NCBI GenBank assembly: GCA_934100165.1
Contig: CAKOPN010000005.1
Span: forward strand, 1-64,000
Length of the DNA: 64,000 nt
Source: an uncultured Bacilli bacterium
GTDB lineage: Bacteria; Bacillota_I; Bacilli_A; RF39; UBA660
Direction of reading: 5' to 3'
Each line of letters begins with the position of its first letter. Within the stretch, counting starts at the first letter, position 1. A model generated the notes under the pieces. The model was not told the DNA's origin. It saw only the letters and a list, made by a program, of their open reading frames with translations, and searched no databases. Positions 45,795 through 53,303 of this stretch are shown piece by piece. Made by a program: the position numbers and the translations under genes.

Positions 45795-46676
45795 ATGAAT
45801 GGAAATTTAAATGTTTCAAAAGTGAAAAGATTCTTAAAAAATAAAAATACGGTAACAGCTTTATGTGCAATTTTAATAGTAGTAGTTTTAATCGTTGGTT
45901 ACACAATACGTGTTAATAATGCTACAAAACCAGTTAAAATACCAGTAGCAAAGGTTACAATCCAACCAAGAACAGAAATAACTGCGGATATGATAACTGA
46001 AATAAATGTACCACAAGAAGCTTTAAAGGGTAATTATTATAGAAATGTAAGCTCTCTAGTAGGAAAATATTCAAATGTAAATACTGTAATTCCGGCTGGT
46101 AGTATATTCTACAGTGAGGCAGTAATTAGTAAAAATGACCTACCAGATTCATCTTTATATGATGTTGCAGAAGGTGAGACTTTATATTATTTAACAGTTA
46201 ATATGCTAACAAGTTACACAAATTCAATTTTACCAGGAAATTATATTGATATATATCTTTCTACAAAAGAAAATAATAAAGCATTAGTTGGTAAAATATT
46301 AGAAAATGTTAAAATTTTAGCAGTAAAAACTTCTGATGGTAAAAATGTTTTTGAGAACTCTGATGAATCAAGAACACCATATGTAATAATTTTTGCTCTT
46401 CCAGAAGAACAACATTTATTACTTAGAAAAATAAATGCAATTAACAGCTATTCTGTATATGCAACTAATCCAGGATATTCAAAGATTGATATAATTCCAG
46501 TTCCTACCGCTGCAAGTTTTGACGGTTCGGAAAAAGATATTAAACCAAATGTAACTAGCCAATATTTAAAGGACTATATTTTAAATATGGCTGCTACAGT
46601 TCCAGAAGATGTAATTACTGAGAATAATAATAATCAAAATATAAATGAAAATGAAAACACTAACAAAACAGAATAA
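45795..46676 (+). CDS. cpaB: CpaB-like pilus assembly protein (SAF domain)
   Basis: 293 residues. One N-terminal helix (about 17-37) is followed by an SAF domain (VAKVTIQPRTEITADMI, then the VIPAGSIFYSEAV strand) and an RcpC-type domain with the LLPG-like SILPGNYIDIYL motif. CpaB/RcpC sits between membrane and wall in Tad pilus systems and stabilises the assembly channel. The C-terminus is Asn-rich. ATG 45795 has GGGAGATG 8 bases before it; a GTG at 45789 is too close to it. First gene of the cluster; the next gene follows after 12 bases. Confidence 0.85.
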   Translation: MNGNLNVSKVKRFLKNKNTVTALCAILIVVVLIVGYTIRVNNATKPVKIPVAKVTIQPRTEITADMITEINVPQEALKGNYYRNVSSLVGKYSNVNTVIPAGSIFYSEAVISKNDLPDSSLYDVAEGETLYYLTVNMLTSYTNSILPGNYIDIYLSTKENNKALVGKILENVKILAVKTSDGKNVFENSDESRTPYVIIFALPEEQHLLLRKINAINSYSVYATNPGYSKIDIIPVPTAASFDGSEKDIKPNVTSQYLKDYILNMAATVPEDVITENNNNQNINENENTNKTE

Positions 46677-46688
46677 TGAGGTGATTCT

Positions 46689-48176
46689 ATGAATGAGTCA
46701 ATGAATTTTGGCAACATTGGTTTTAATAGTGTGGCTTCTAACAATACAGAAAATAATTTTGAAGTTAAGGCGCCAACTACTACAACAGGACAAAATATAA
46801 CGGAAGAAAATAGTGGTATAGATTTTCCTAAAAGTAGTGTAGCTAAAATAGATGAGTCAAAAGAAGATAATTTTTCTAGTATTGAATTTGGACCACTACA
46901 AAAGTATCTAGATGATGATGATATCACAGATATTTCTTATAGTAATGGCGGACAACTATGGTTAAAGTCATTACAAAGAGGTGTATATAGAGCAGATCAA
47001 CAAGATGTAGACAATGCTTTGGTAGAAAAAATAGCTTTCCAGTGTTCGAACGTAATGGGGAAAACATTTAACATGGCCCATCCATTCTTGGACTCTGAGA
47101 GTGCAGAGTTACGTATGAACTTTGTACACGATTCAATAGCACGTAACGGTATTGCTGCTGTTTTTCGTAAGACACCTGCTAAAATAAGACTTGAAAAAAG
47201 TAAATTATTAAATGAAAAGTACGTTACTTTAAGTATTCATGATTTTCTAATAAACTGTGTAAAAGGGCACTGTAACATGATTGTCTGCGGTGAAACTGGT
47301 TCAGGTAAAACAGAACTTGTAAAATACTTAGCAAGTCATACAGCAGAAAATGAAAAGATAATAACTATTGAAGATACACTAGAACTTCACCTTGATAGAA
47401 TATATCCAACTCGTGATATTGTAGCTATGAAAACAAATAACATTGCATCATATTCTGATGTTCTAGTTACATGTATGAGGCAAAACCCAAAATGGATACT
47501 ACTATCAGAAGTACGTAGTGCAGAAGCAGTTACAGCAGTTCGTAACTCTATATCATCAGGACACAACATCTTATCTACCATCCATGCTGATAAGGCAGAG
47601 AGTATTCCACTTCGTATGTATAGCTTACTAGAGTCAAATATTGATGTAGAGCAGTTCTTAAAAACTATTTATCGTTATGTACAAGTAGGTATATTTGTAA
47701 GAGGTAGATATAGTCCAAAAGAAAAAAGATTTGTACGTGAAATTGCTGGAGTAACAGAGTTTTACGTAACGGATGATACTAATGAACCAAAAAGCAATAA
47801 TATATATTTAAAAAATGTTGCAGGTGAAGAAACTTATAATGAGCCAACAGAATATTTAATAAATTACCTTGAAGGTCAAGGAATAGATATAAATAATTTA
47901 TTTGGAGAAAATAAGTCATCACTTATTGCAACACTAAATGAAAAAGTAAATGAACCACAACCGGTAAATAATACTATACAAGCTCCTAATCAAAATATGC
48001 AGCAAAATATAAATTTAGCAGCACAAATAAATAATCAAAGTGCATTTCAAACAATACCAAATCAAAATAATGTAAACATGCAAGGCTATAATGCACCTGT
48101 TCAAGGTATGCAAAATCAAATGCCTTATCAAAGTCAAAATTTTAATCAACAAATAAATAGAATAGACACATTATAA
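46689..48176 (+). CDS. cpaF: CpaF/TadA-type pilus assembly ATPase
   Basis: 495 residues. A secretion ATPase of the CpaF/VirB11/GspE superfamily: N-terminal FGPLQKYLDDDDITDISYS domain, Walker A GETGSGKT at 201-208, Asp box ITIEDTLEL, Walker B ILLSEVRSAEA (Ser-Glu in place of the usual Gly-Glu) and His box ISSGHNILSTIHAD. A hexamer of this type powers Tad pilus extension and retraction. The C-terminal 80 residues are Asn/Gln-rich and disordered, as is the N-terminal 55, which is unusual for the family. The following TadB and TadC genes confirm a Tad assignment over VirB11. Confidence 0.9.
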   Translation: MNESMNFGNIGFNSVASNNTENNFEVKAPTTTTGQNITEENSGIDFPKSSVAKIDESKEDNFSSIEFGPLQKYLDDDDITDISYSNGGQLWLKSLQRGVYRADQQDVDNALVEKIAFQCSNVMGKTFNMAHPFLDSESAELRMNFVHDSIARNGIAAVFRKTPAKIRLEKSKLLNEKYVTLSIHDFLINCVKGHCNMIVCGETGSGKTELVKYLASHTAENEKIITIEDTLELHLDRIYPTRDIVAMKTNNIASYSDVLVTCMRQNPKWILLSEVRSAEAVTAVRNSISSGHNILSTIHADKAESIPLRMYSLLESNIDVEQFLKTIYRYVQVGIFVRGRYSPKEKRFVREIAGVTEFYVTDDTNEPKSNNIYLKNVAGEETYNEPTEYLINYLEGQGIDINNLFGENKSSLIATLNEKVNEPQPVNNTIQAPNQNMQQNINLAAQINNQSAFQTIPNQNNVNMQGYNAPVQGMQNQMPYQSQNFNQQINRIDTL

Positions 48177-48196
48177 AATCGAAAGAAGGTGTATTT

Positions 48197-49093
48197 ATGA
48201 TAGAACTAATTATCGTTATAGCAATTGCAATTTTTGCAATACTATATATGTTTAAAACTGGCGATTCTATGTACAAGTTTATCGTCGACACATCTTCTGT
48301 TGTATACGATAAACTAGCTCCTTATTCTTTTAAAATGATAAGAGAAAAAGTAAAGGAAATGGGCCTTGAATATTCACCAAAACAGTATATGATTCAAGTT
48401 CTTACGTTTGGTGGAGCAGCACTTGGTATATCATATTTATACTTTTACAATATTGCAGTTTCTATAGTATACATGATTCTAACGATATGCGTTATTCCAT
48501 ATCTAGCATACTTAAGATGTAAAAGAATATATAGTGAATTTATATTTGAGCAAATTCAGGTATATACAACAAACACTATAATGGAATTTCAAACAACTCA
48601 GAATTTTGTAAAAGCACTAGAAGGTGTATATAACTCTGGTGTTCTTCAGTCTCCTGTATCAGATGATGTTAAAACAATGATAGATATGGCTTATAAAAAT
48701 GGTGATATAACTGAATCAATAAATTTTATGAATGAACGATATGACTTTCATATGACAAGAAATATGCATCAGTTATTCTTACAAATAACAAGAGAGGGTG
48801 CAAAAGATTCAAACGAAGTATTAGAAAATATGCTTTTAGATATAGATATGCTAGTAGAAGGTGTATATAGAGATAGGATCGATAGACAAAATTTCCATAA
48901 GCAGTTCGTTCAGTATGGAATATTACTATATCTAATGGTTATGCTTGTTCAGTATTTGCTTGGAATAGACACATACTTACAGTTACTTGAGAATACATTC
49001 GTAAAAATTGCGCTTCACGTAATTGTTCTATTTAATAGTTACTTCTTACTTAGTGGTGAAAAATATTATAATGAGAATGTGGGGGCTGAGTAA
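48197..49093 (+). CDS. tadB: TadB-like inner membrane platform protein
   Basis: 298 residues with the T2SF topology: two helices near the N terminus (about 1-20 and 70-115 as a pair), a cytoplasmic helical domain (EQIQVYTTNTIMEFQTTQNF...), and a C-terminal membrane pair (about 235-290). TadB and TadC form the platform on which the CpaF ATPase works. The gene follows cpaF by 20 bases; the next gene starts 2 bases after its stop. The SD is GAAGGTG. Confidence 0.82.
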   Translation: MIELIIVIAIAIFAILYMFKTGDSMYKFIVDTSSVVYDKLAPYSFKMIREKVKEMGLEYSPKQYMIQVLTFGGAALGISYLYFYNIAVSIVYMILTICVIPYLAYLRCKRIYSEFIFEQIQVYTTNTIMEFQTTQNFVKALEGVYNSGVLQSPVSDDVKTMIDMAYKNGDITESINFMNERYDFHMTRNMHQLFLQITREGAKDSNEVLENMLLDIDMLVEGVYRDRIDRQNFHKQFVQYGILLYLMVMLVQYLLGIDTYLQLLENTFVKIALHVIVLFNSYFLLSGEKYYNENVGAE

Positions 49094-49095
49094 TT

Positions 49096-49884
49096 ATGTA
49101 TATAGAGATATTTCTTATAGCAATACTTGTACTAGTACCTTTCTTATATTCAGGAAAAATTACTACAAAGAGTTTCTTGAATGAAGAAAATGGATACTTA
49201 TTAGGATTGAAAGAAAAGGATTATGACTTCTATGTCATGGCCAAATATGGTGAAACAGCTATTCCAAATAAGCTTTTCGCAGCAAGAGTAAAAAATGCTT
49301 TTTATGGTACTTTAATAATATTTGTATTTATGATAGGTAACATAAACTTTTTAAATGTGTTAATGGTGTTAATACTAGGCGTACTTTTATTCAAAATGCC
49401 ATATATTTCTTTAAAAAGTTATTACAAAAAATATATGCATCAAATTGACTTGCTTCTTCCATATTACTTGAAAAACCTTGAAATATTATGTCAAAACTAT
49501 ACAGTCCCAGTGGCAATTGCGAGATCAATTGAAAGTGCTCCTGATGTATTTAAACCAGGTTTAAGAGAAATGATAGCAAAGATTGATGCTGGAGATTCTT
49601 CAATACAACCATATATGGATTTTGCAACAACTTATCCAGTAAGAGACTCAATGAGAATGATGAGACTTTTGTATAGATTAGGTCTTGGTGCACAGGAAAA
49701 TAAATACAAACAATTACTTATATTTTCAAAGTCAGTTTCTTCACTTCAAAATAAGGCAAGAGAAGTTAAATATAAAAATAGACTTGATACTATGGAAAAG
49801 AAAACTATGGTAATGCTTGTTGTAACCGGTGGGGGAACAATGGTTATATTACTTTTGTCAATGCTTATGTTGTTTGGAATGTAA
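49096..49884 (+). CDS. tadC: TadC-like inner membrane platform protein
   Basis: 262 residues. An N-terminal helix, a pair of helices near 75-105, the cytoplasmic four-helix T2SF domain (LLPYYLKNLEILCQNYTVPVA with an SIESAPDVF segment) and a C-terminal helix (VMLVVTGGGTMVILLLSML). It pairs with the upstream TadB-like protein. The start is ATG 49096 with GGGGGCTGAG in front. A new promoter follows for the pilin gene. Confidence 0.82.
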   Translation: MYIEIFLIAILVLVPFLYSGKITTKSFLNEENGYLLGLKEKDYDFYVMAKYGETAIPNKLFAARVKNAFYGTLIIFVFMIGNINFLNVLMVLILGVLLFKMPYISLKSYYKKYMHQIDLLLPYYLKNLEILCQNYTVPVAIARSIESAPDVFKPGLREMIAKIDAGDSSIQPYMDFATTYPVRDSMRMMRLLYRLGLGAQENKYKQLLIFSKSVSSLQNKAREVKYKNRLDTMEKKTMVMLVVTGGGTMVILLLSMLMLFGM

Positions 49885-49900
49885 AGTTAAATCGTAAATA

Positions 49901-49929
49901 TTGATATTAAGTAAAAATATGTTTATAAT
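49901..49929 (+). promoter_or_regulatory. Strong promoter of the Flp-like pilin gene
   Basis: TTGATA at 49901-49906, 17 bases, TATAAT at 49924-49929. It lies inside the Tad-like cluster and drives the 55-residue pilin gene 36 bases downstream. Confidence 0.75.
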
Positions 49930-49964
49930 ATATTATATACAATAGAAGGGAGAGATATTGGAGA

Positions 49965-50132
49965 ATGAAAGAGGCTACAGGAGAATTAAATATGACACTT
50001 GTTACTATTATTGCAATAGCAGCAGTATTAACTTTCGTTACTATGTTCTTACCAAAAATTTTAAATAGTGTTGGTAATACATGGGAAAATGGAACAGGAC
50101 AAGAAATAAATGTTCCAAATCCAGGAAATTAA
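49965..50132 (+). CDS. Flp-like small pilin
   Basis: 55 residues, too short for most gene callers. A short leader ending MKEATG is followed by ELNMT and one 18-residue hydrophobic helix (LVTIIAIAAVLTFVTMF), then a small polar tail (WENGTGQEINVPNPGN). A Gly before a Glu-containing start of the helix is how prepilin peptidases recognise Flp pilins, though the exact G-x4-EY motif is absent. It is placed as flp genes are, next to tadC and before a TadE-like gene, and has its own strong promoter, fitting an abundant subunit. The SD AAGGGAG is 13 bases away; a GGAGA touches the ATG. Confidence 0.75.
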   Translation: MKEATGELNMTLVTIIAIAAVLTFVTMFLPKILNSVGNTWENGTGQEINVPNPGN

Positions 50133-50155
50133 GATAGTAAAAGAGGTGATAGTTA

Positions 50156-50599
50156 ATGCGTGAGTCAATTGGTGGTACTATGCTATTTTGGATAGTATTG
50201 TTCTTTATGAGTATATTTATAACTTTTTTGGCCGCTGTTATCCAGTATGCAAAAGTTTATAAAATAAAAAACTCAATGATTAACTATCTAGAGCAAGGAG
50301 AAGGCATAGCTAGCAAGGAAGAATTTGAAAATGTACTAGCTGACTTAGGTTATCCGCAAAAAGGTAAATATGTAATATGTAGATATGGTGCAGAGAATAG
50401 AGGTGGCTATTATTATATTAAATTATATGCAACTTTCTCAGTTCTTAATGCATCTGTAGATGTTATGGTAAAAGGGGAAACAAGGCTTATTGAAAGTGGA
50501 GTCTATGTAAAAGGAAATGAATGGTTCCAGTATTTAGGTACAACCAAAAGTTGTGATGGAAGGAATGTTAGTGAAGCAGAACTTACAAGGGTGGATTAG
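50156..50599 (+). CDS. TadE-like minor pilin or pseudopilin
   Basis: 147 residues. MRESIGGTMLFW leads into one N-terminal membrane helix (about 8-29), followed by an extended helix (YAKVYKIKNSMINYLEQG) and a beta-rich domain of about 95 residues with two cysteines. This is the TadE/TadF layout: a pilin-like helix that joins or primes the pilus. The SD AAAGAGGTG is well placed. The TadZ-like gene starts 3 bases after its stop. Confidence 0.6.
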   Translation: MRESIGGTMLFWIVLFFMSIFITFLAAVIQYAKVYKIKNSMINYLEQGEGIASKEEFENVLADLGYPQKGKYVICRYGAENRGGYYYIKLYATFSVLNASVDVMVKGETRLIESGVYVKGNEWFQYLGTTKSCDGRNVSEAELTRVD

Positions 50600-50602
50600 C
50601 GT

Positions 50603-51550
50603 ATGAATGTATTAGTTGTTAATAAACAAGAAGATGTAATATCAGCATTAAATATAGAAGTAATTAAAACATTACGTGGTGTTTTTGATGCAGATGAGAT
50701 TATAAGCACATTTACAAATTTCTATTTTGCAAGAATGATAATTGATGTAACAGCACTCAAAGATTATGAGGATGTTGCAATATATCAGAAATTGTCAATA
50801 GGTCTTCCAATAGATAAAGTAATACTTTTAATTCCATCATCTAGTGCTGCCGCAAACAATTACTTTTTATCAAAGTTAATTTCAATGGGATATTATAATT
50901 TTACAACAAATGGTGATGGTGTTAAGTATTTACTTACAAATCCAAATTCCTACAAGGATGTTGCCTATTTACATCAGGTTGAAGCTCCTACCAATAATGT
51001 TGTTCCAACAGAAAATGGTGGTGCTGTATTAAGTGGAATAAGAATCCTAGGAGTTAAGAATGTAACTGATGAAGCAGGTTCATCATCGCTTATATATATG
51101 ATGAAAAAGGAGCTTGAAGAGAAGTATAATCTTTCAGTTTTAGCTGTCGAAGTTGATAAAAGAGATTTCACTTTCTTTAGAAGCAAGGATATGATATCTA
51201 CAGATAAAACTTCTATTGCGACTGAGCTTCTTAAAGCTAAGAATTACAACTATATATTAGTTGATTTAAATGATTATGATGAAAATATATGTGATGAAAC
51301 TTTATACTTAATTGAACCATCAATAATTAAACTTAATAAACTAATGTTGAGGGACAAGGGTGTTTTTTCAAGATTAAGGGATAAAAAGGTTATAATAAAC
51401 AGATCAGTTTTGAATGAAGCTGATATTAAGGAATTTGCTTCAGAAGCGGGTATAAAAATATTTGATGTTATACCTTGCTTAAATGATAGAGAATTATCAA
51501 AAGAAATTTCTAGTTTACTTGTTAAACTTGGAATGGTTAAGAGTGTGTAA
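50603..51550 (+). CDS. TadZ/CpaE-like protein with a degenerate ATPase site
   Basis: 315 residues. The N-terminal 130 residues resemble an atypical receiver domain with no phospho-acceptor Asp. Residues 145-315 have the order of a MinD/ParA-type ATPase (RILGVKNV, VLAVEVDKRD, YNYILVDLNDY, KKVIINRS), as in TadZ/CpaE, which marks the pole or site of pilus assembly. The Walker A loop reads VTDEAGSSSL in place of KGGxGKT(T/S), so it has no conserved lysine and probably does not hydrolyse ATP. Position after TadE supports the TadZ reading. Start ATG 50603; no strong SD. Confidence 0.6.
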   Translation: MNVLVVNKQEDVISALNIEVIKTLRGVFDADEIISTFTNFYFARMIIDVTALKDYEDVAIYQKLSIGLPIDKVILLIPSSSAAANNYFLSKLISMGYYNFTTNGDGVKYLLTNPNSYKDVAYLHQVEAPTNNVVPTENGGAVLSGIRILGVKNVTDEAGSSSLIYMMKKELEEKYNLSVLAVEVDKRDFTFFRSKDMISTDKTSIATELLKAKNYNYILVDLNDYDENICDETLYLIEPSIIKLNKLMLRDKGVFSRLRDKKVIINRSVLNEADIKEFASEAGIKIFDVIPCLNDRELSKEISSLLVKLGMVKSV

Positions 51551-51562
51551 CATAAATAATCG

Positions 51563-51591
51563 TTGACAAATAAAGGTTGTTATAGTATTAT
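51563..51591 (+). promoter_or_regulatory. Strong promoter of the VirB2-like pilin gene
   Basis: Consensus TTGACA at 51563-51568, 17 bases, TATTAT at 51586-51591. The best promoter in the cluster. Confidence 0.8.
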
Positions 51592-51619
51592 TTAGTTATG
51601 AAATTTGGAGGAGTTTTGT

Positions 51620-51949
51620 ATGGAAATATTTCAAACTTTAGCTGATGCTTGCGGAGGATTACGTCCGATCGTTGCAGTATTAAAAGGTGTATTTGATATT
51701 ATTAAAATAGGTGTTCCAATTTTACTTATAATAATGGGAGCAATAGACTTAGGAAAAGCTGTTATGGCTAGTGATGATAAAGAAATCAAAGCAGCAACTA
51801 GTAAGTTAATTAAACGTGCTATTGCAGCAGCTGCAGTGTTCTTTGCTGTTACTATTGTAGATGTAGTAATGGGACTAGTAGCAAGAGGAGAAGAAACTGA
51901 TGGTGAAACAAACTCATCAAGTTGGTCTGCTTGCTGGAAGAGTATGTAA
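51620..51949 (+). CDS. VirB2/TrbC-like pilin of a type IV secretion system
   Basis: 109 residues. Two long hydrophobic helices, about 28-48 (IKIGVPILLIIMGAIDLGKAVM) and about 65-86 (AAAAVFFAVTIVDVVMGLV), are joined by a short charged loop (SDDKEIKAATSKLIKRA). This is the hairpin layout of VirB2/TrbC and related conjugative pilins. It has no cleaved signal that I can see. A consensus promoter in front and a terminator behind make it a single-gene transcript, fitting an abundant structural subunit. ATG 51620 has GGAGG 8 bases upstream; an in-frame ATG at 51605-region lies before the SD and is rejected. Confidence 0.72.
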   Translation: MEIFQTLADACGGLRPIVAVLKGVFDIIKIGVPILLIIMGAIDLGKAVMASDDKEIKAATSKLIKRAIAAAAVFFAVTIVDVVMGLVARGEETDGETNSSSWSACWKSM

Positions 51950-51965
51950 TTTTAATTATATCTGT

Positions 51966-51996
51966 AAAAGGAAGGATTATTTCTTCTTTTTTTTTA
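51966..51996 (+). terminator. Terminator after the VirB2-like pilin gene
   Basis: A 9-bp stem AAAAGGAAG/CTTCTTTTT with one G-U pair, continued by a long T run. Confidence 0.7.
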
Positions 51997-52023
51997 ATTT
52001 TTATTTATGTTTTTTGTAAAATA

Positions 52024-52032
52024 TGTTATATT
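52024..52032 (+). promoter_or_regulatory. Extended -10 for the downstream T4SS-like genes
   Basis: TG-T-TATATT at 52024-52032 just after the pilin terminator and 29 bases before ATG 52061; the -35 (TTTATG) is weak. Confidence 0.45.
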
Positions 52033-52060
52033 AGATGTGTGTATTTTATGCGAGGTAAGT

Positions 52061-53269
52061 ATGGATAAAAAAGTGTATAAATATATTGGAATATTAGTCG
52101 GCTTAGTAGTTTTATTAGTAGTAGTTGTATGGATATCTAATCTTGTTAGCGGTGGAACAACCTATTCCTATGAAAGTATAGAGAAAAAAATGGTAAGTGC
52201 TACTAAAAGTTATATGAAAGATCATTCAGCAATGCTTCCTACAGAAGTTGGAGAAAGTGTAACAATATCACCAACTGTGTTAGTTAACAATAATTACTTT
52301 AAAGGTTTTGACGCATATGTAAAAGATAGCGACGTTGTATGTAACGGAAGTGTTGATGTATATATGGCTGGTGACGGTTATTATGATTACACACCAACTC
52401 TTAATTGCGGAAATAAACACAATACAACGAAGTTATATGAAAAAGTTTTAGAAGATAATAACTATGGTGTAGTAATGGGATATGGTCTTTATCAAAGAGT
52501 GAATGGAACGTTTGTTACAAACGAAGATAATCTAGTAATTGATAACAATTATGAAAGCCTTGAATATGTATTTCGTGGAAAAGATGTTAATAACTATGTA
52601 AAAATCGATGATAATTACTGGAGAATAGTTGCAATAAGTGATGCCGGTGATATGACACTTTTATTCTCTGGAACACTCCAAAGAGGTGTATCTTGGGATG
52701 ATAAATATAATGAAAGTGTTGGTAAAAATCAAGGTATAAATGATTATGAAAAAAATGGAATAAAAAGTACAATAAGAGAAGAAGTAGAAAAATTTTATAA
52801 TGGAGAAGCAACATTGCTAAATAAAGAAGAATATAGTCCTAAAACTAAATATTTAATTTCACCTGCTTCATTGTGTATTGGCAAAAGAAAAGCAACGGAT
52901 AAAGATTCAAGTGGAAAAATAGAATGTAGTCAAAGACTTGATGGACAGTATGTAGGATTGCTTCCAGCATACTACTATATGAATGCAAGTGTTGATGAAA
53001 ACTGTGATACAATTACTTCAAGAAGTTGTGGAAATGATAACTATTTATCAAGCTTTAATGATTACTGGTGGCTTTTAACTGCTAATCAAGAAGCAAGTAA
53101 TGAAGCATACCAAGTATTTAAAACCTATGCTCGTTCAGAATTGTGTATAGCAAAAACAAATGTTAAACCAACTGTTTTACTAGGAAATAGAGTATTATGG
53201 GAAAGTGGAGATGGAAGCAGTAACAATCCATATACCATCAAGTTTTATGCTGATGACAGTTTAAATTAA
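52061..53269 (+). CDS. Membrane-anchored minor-pilin-like or tip protein
   Basis: 402 residues. A short basic start and one strong helix (about 8-27) lead into an extracytoplasmic region. Residues 35-130 (ATKSYMKDHSAMLPTEVGES, SDVVCNGSV, YTPTLNCG) resemble the body of the prepilin-like proteins found in this kind of genome. Residues 160-402 form a second domain with YWRIVAISDAGDMTLLFSG and several paired cysteines, suggesting disulfides. It might be an adhesin or the tip of the pilus, since it lies between the VirB2-like and VirB6-like genes. No homologue named with confidence. ATG 52061 follows GAGGTAAG. Confidence 0.55.
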   Translation: MDKKVYKYIGILVGLVVLLVVVVWISNLVSGGTTYSYESIEKKMVSATKSYMKDHSAMLPTEVGESVTISPTVLVNNNYFKGFDAYVKDSDVVCNGSVDVYMAGDGYYDYTPTLNCGNKHNTTKLYEKVLEDNNYGVVMGYGLYQRVNGTFVTNEDNLVIDNNYESLEYVFRGKDVNNYVKIDDNYWRIVAISDAGDMTLLFSGTLQRGVSWDDKYNESVGKNQGINDYEKNGIKSTIREEVEKFYNGEATLLNKEEYSPKTKYLISPASLCIGKRKATDKDSSGKIECSQRLDGQYVGLLPAYYYMNASVDENCDTITSRSCGNDNYLSSFNDYWWLLTANQEASNEAYQVFKTYARSELCIAKTNVKPTVLLGNRVLWESGDGSSNNPYTIKFYADDSLN

Positions 53270-53303
53270 AGATGAGTAGTTTTAATAAAAAAGGAGTGAT
53301 ATT

